A DNA stretch of 6,516 bases, taken from positions 1 through 6,516 of the forward strand of contig JAILNT010000126.1 in assembly GCA_024691265.1 (NCBI GenBank). Direction: 5' to 3'. The notes below the pieces were generated by a model that was not told the origin of the DNA, ran no database searches, and saw nothing but the letters and a program-made list of their open reading frames with translations. Of this stretch, positions 6,191 through 6,516 are shown piece after piece. Both the position numbers and the translations under genes were made by a program. The DNA comes from Treponema sp. GTDB lineage: Bacteria; Spirochaetota; Spirochaetia; Treponematales; Treponemataceae. Position 1 is the first letter of the stretch. Each line of letters starts with the position of its first letter.

Positions 6191-6516
6191 ATCAGGAGTT
6201 AAAACTTCATCACCAAGAACAAGCTCACCATTTTCATCAAGACCAAATTCAAACTTTGTATCAGCAATGATAATTCCGTTAGCCTTAGCGTGCTCATAGC
6301 ACTTCTTGTAAATTGCAAGAGCAGCCTGCTCGATTTTTGTTCCAAGCTCTTCGCCAAGATCGTCTTTCATATACTGCAATGTAACGTTAATATCGTGACC
6401 TTCGGCAGCCTTAGTAGAAGGAGTTACGATAGGCTCATCCAGCTTTTCAGCCTGCTTATATTCCTTATCAAACTTGTGACCAAGGAAAGGCTCACCCTTC
6501 TTGTAAGCCTCGTACA
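6113..6516 (-). CDS. purC: Second, diverged purC fragment in inverted orientation (open at window end)
   Basis: The minus strand from 6516 to 6185 encodes SAICAR synthase from YEAYKKGEPFLGHKFD to DEVLTPDSS, equal to residues 110-219 of the other copy. The conserved PSTKAAEGHD and ADTKFEFGLD motifs are present. By hand alignment about 13 of 110 residues differ. The bases outside the shared 63-bp block are only about 74% identical. The 5' part lies beyond the window, and the frame is open to the edge. After DSS the reading frame runs into the antisense of the first purC and adds an unrelated tail (SCLCYNISRNFF...) to a stop at 6113. The C-terminal region with RFW and YDKQF is therefore missing, and the product as read would be non-functional. 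About 44% of its third codon positions are G or C, against about 31% in the same stretch of the first copy, which hints at a different source genome. It is either a chimeric join or a broken duplicate. Confidence 0.8.
   Translation of the reverse strand, partial: YEAYKKGEPFLGHKFDKEYKQAEKLDEPIVTPSTKAAEGHDINVTLQYMKDDLGEELGTKIEQAALAIYKKCYEHAKANGIIIADTKFEFGLDENGELVLGDEVLTPDSSSCLCYNISRNFFNRSISSKVISF
6185..6247 (-). repeat. Right arm of the 63-bp perfect inverted repeat
   Basis: Exact reverse complement of 5975-6037, forming the junction-proximal end of the inverted purC fragment. The fold-back junction itself lies at its left edge (6183-6186, CTGC). There, two to four bases could belong to either copy. 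Confidence 0.95.

Noticed and set aside
5975..6247. Invertible DNA switch or transposon ends formed by the 63-bp arms
   Set aside because: The arms are coding purC sequence in both copies. No recombinase or transposase is nearby, there are no target duplications, and the arms do not flank a promoter. A duplicate or chimera explains them better.
1..6516. CRISPR arrays, insertion sequences, phage, toxin-antitoxin or defence genes
   Set aside because: No regular short direct repeats with spacers were seen, and every sizeable gene is assigned to a transporter, ATPase, methyltransferase or purine enzyme.

Overview
The window reads as AT-rich bacterial DNA, most like a low-GC spirochaete of the Treponema type (moderate confidence). 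The clues are AAGG(T)n-ATG style ribosome sites, strongly AT-biased codons and a Val-tRNA gene that does not encode its CCA end. It begins inside a tRNA gene and ends inside a purC gene, as a short stand-alone metagenomic contig might. That last point is inference.

Left part (1-1629): the 3' part of a tRNA-Val(UAC) gene is followed by a clear intrinsic terminator, an AT-rich spacer and a MATE-family multidrug/Na+ (or H+) antiporter gene on the + strand. Middle part (1583-4423, minus strand): a likely two-gene operon. A NptA-type Na+/phosphate cotransporter fused to a PhoU-like cytoplasmic tail is followed, 21 bp later, by a membrane-anchored FtsH-type AAA+ ATPase that stops where the M41 peptidase domain should begin. 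The 3' end of this ATPase gene overlaps the MATE gene tail to tail by 47 bp. Right part (4536-6516): a class I SAM-dependent methyltransferase of unknown substrate, divergent from the phosphate operon, then purC (SAICAR synthase, de novo purine synthesis) with a good sigma70-type promoter.

The oddest structure is at the right edge. purC loses its last ~20 residues at position ~6186, where the sequence turns into an inverted, second purC that is only about 74% identical at the nucleotide level. The exception is a 63-bp block next to the junction that is perfectly identical in both copies (arms 5975-6037 and 6185-6247). The likeliest explanation is a fold-back or strain-mixing chimera in library or assembly; a real inverted duplication with gene conversion is the biological alternative.

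I see no CRISPR array, insertion sequence, integrase, phage gene or defence system. Apart from the purC junction and the protease-less FtsH-like ATPase, this looks like ordinary housekeeping and transport DNA.
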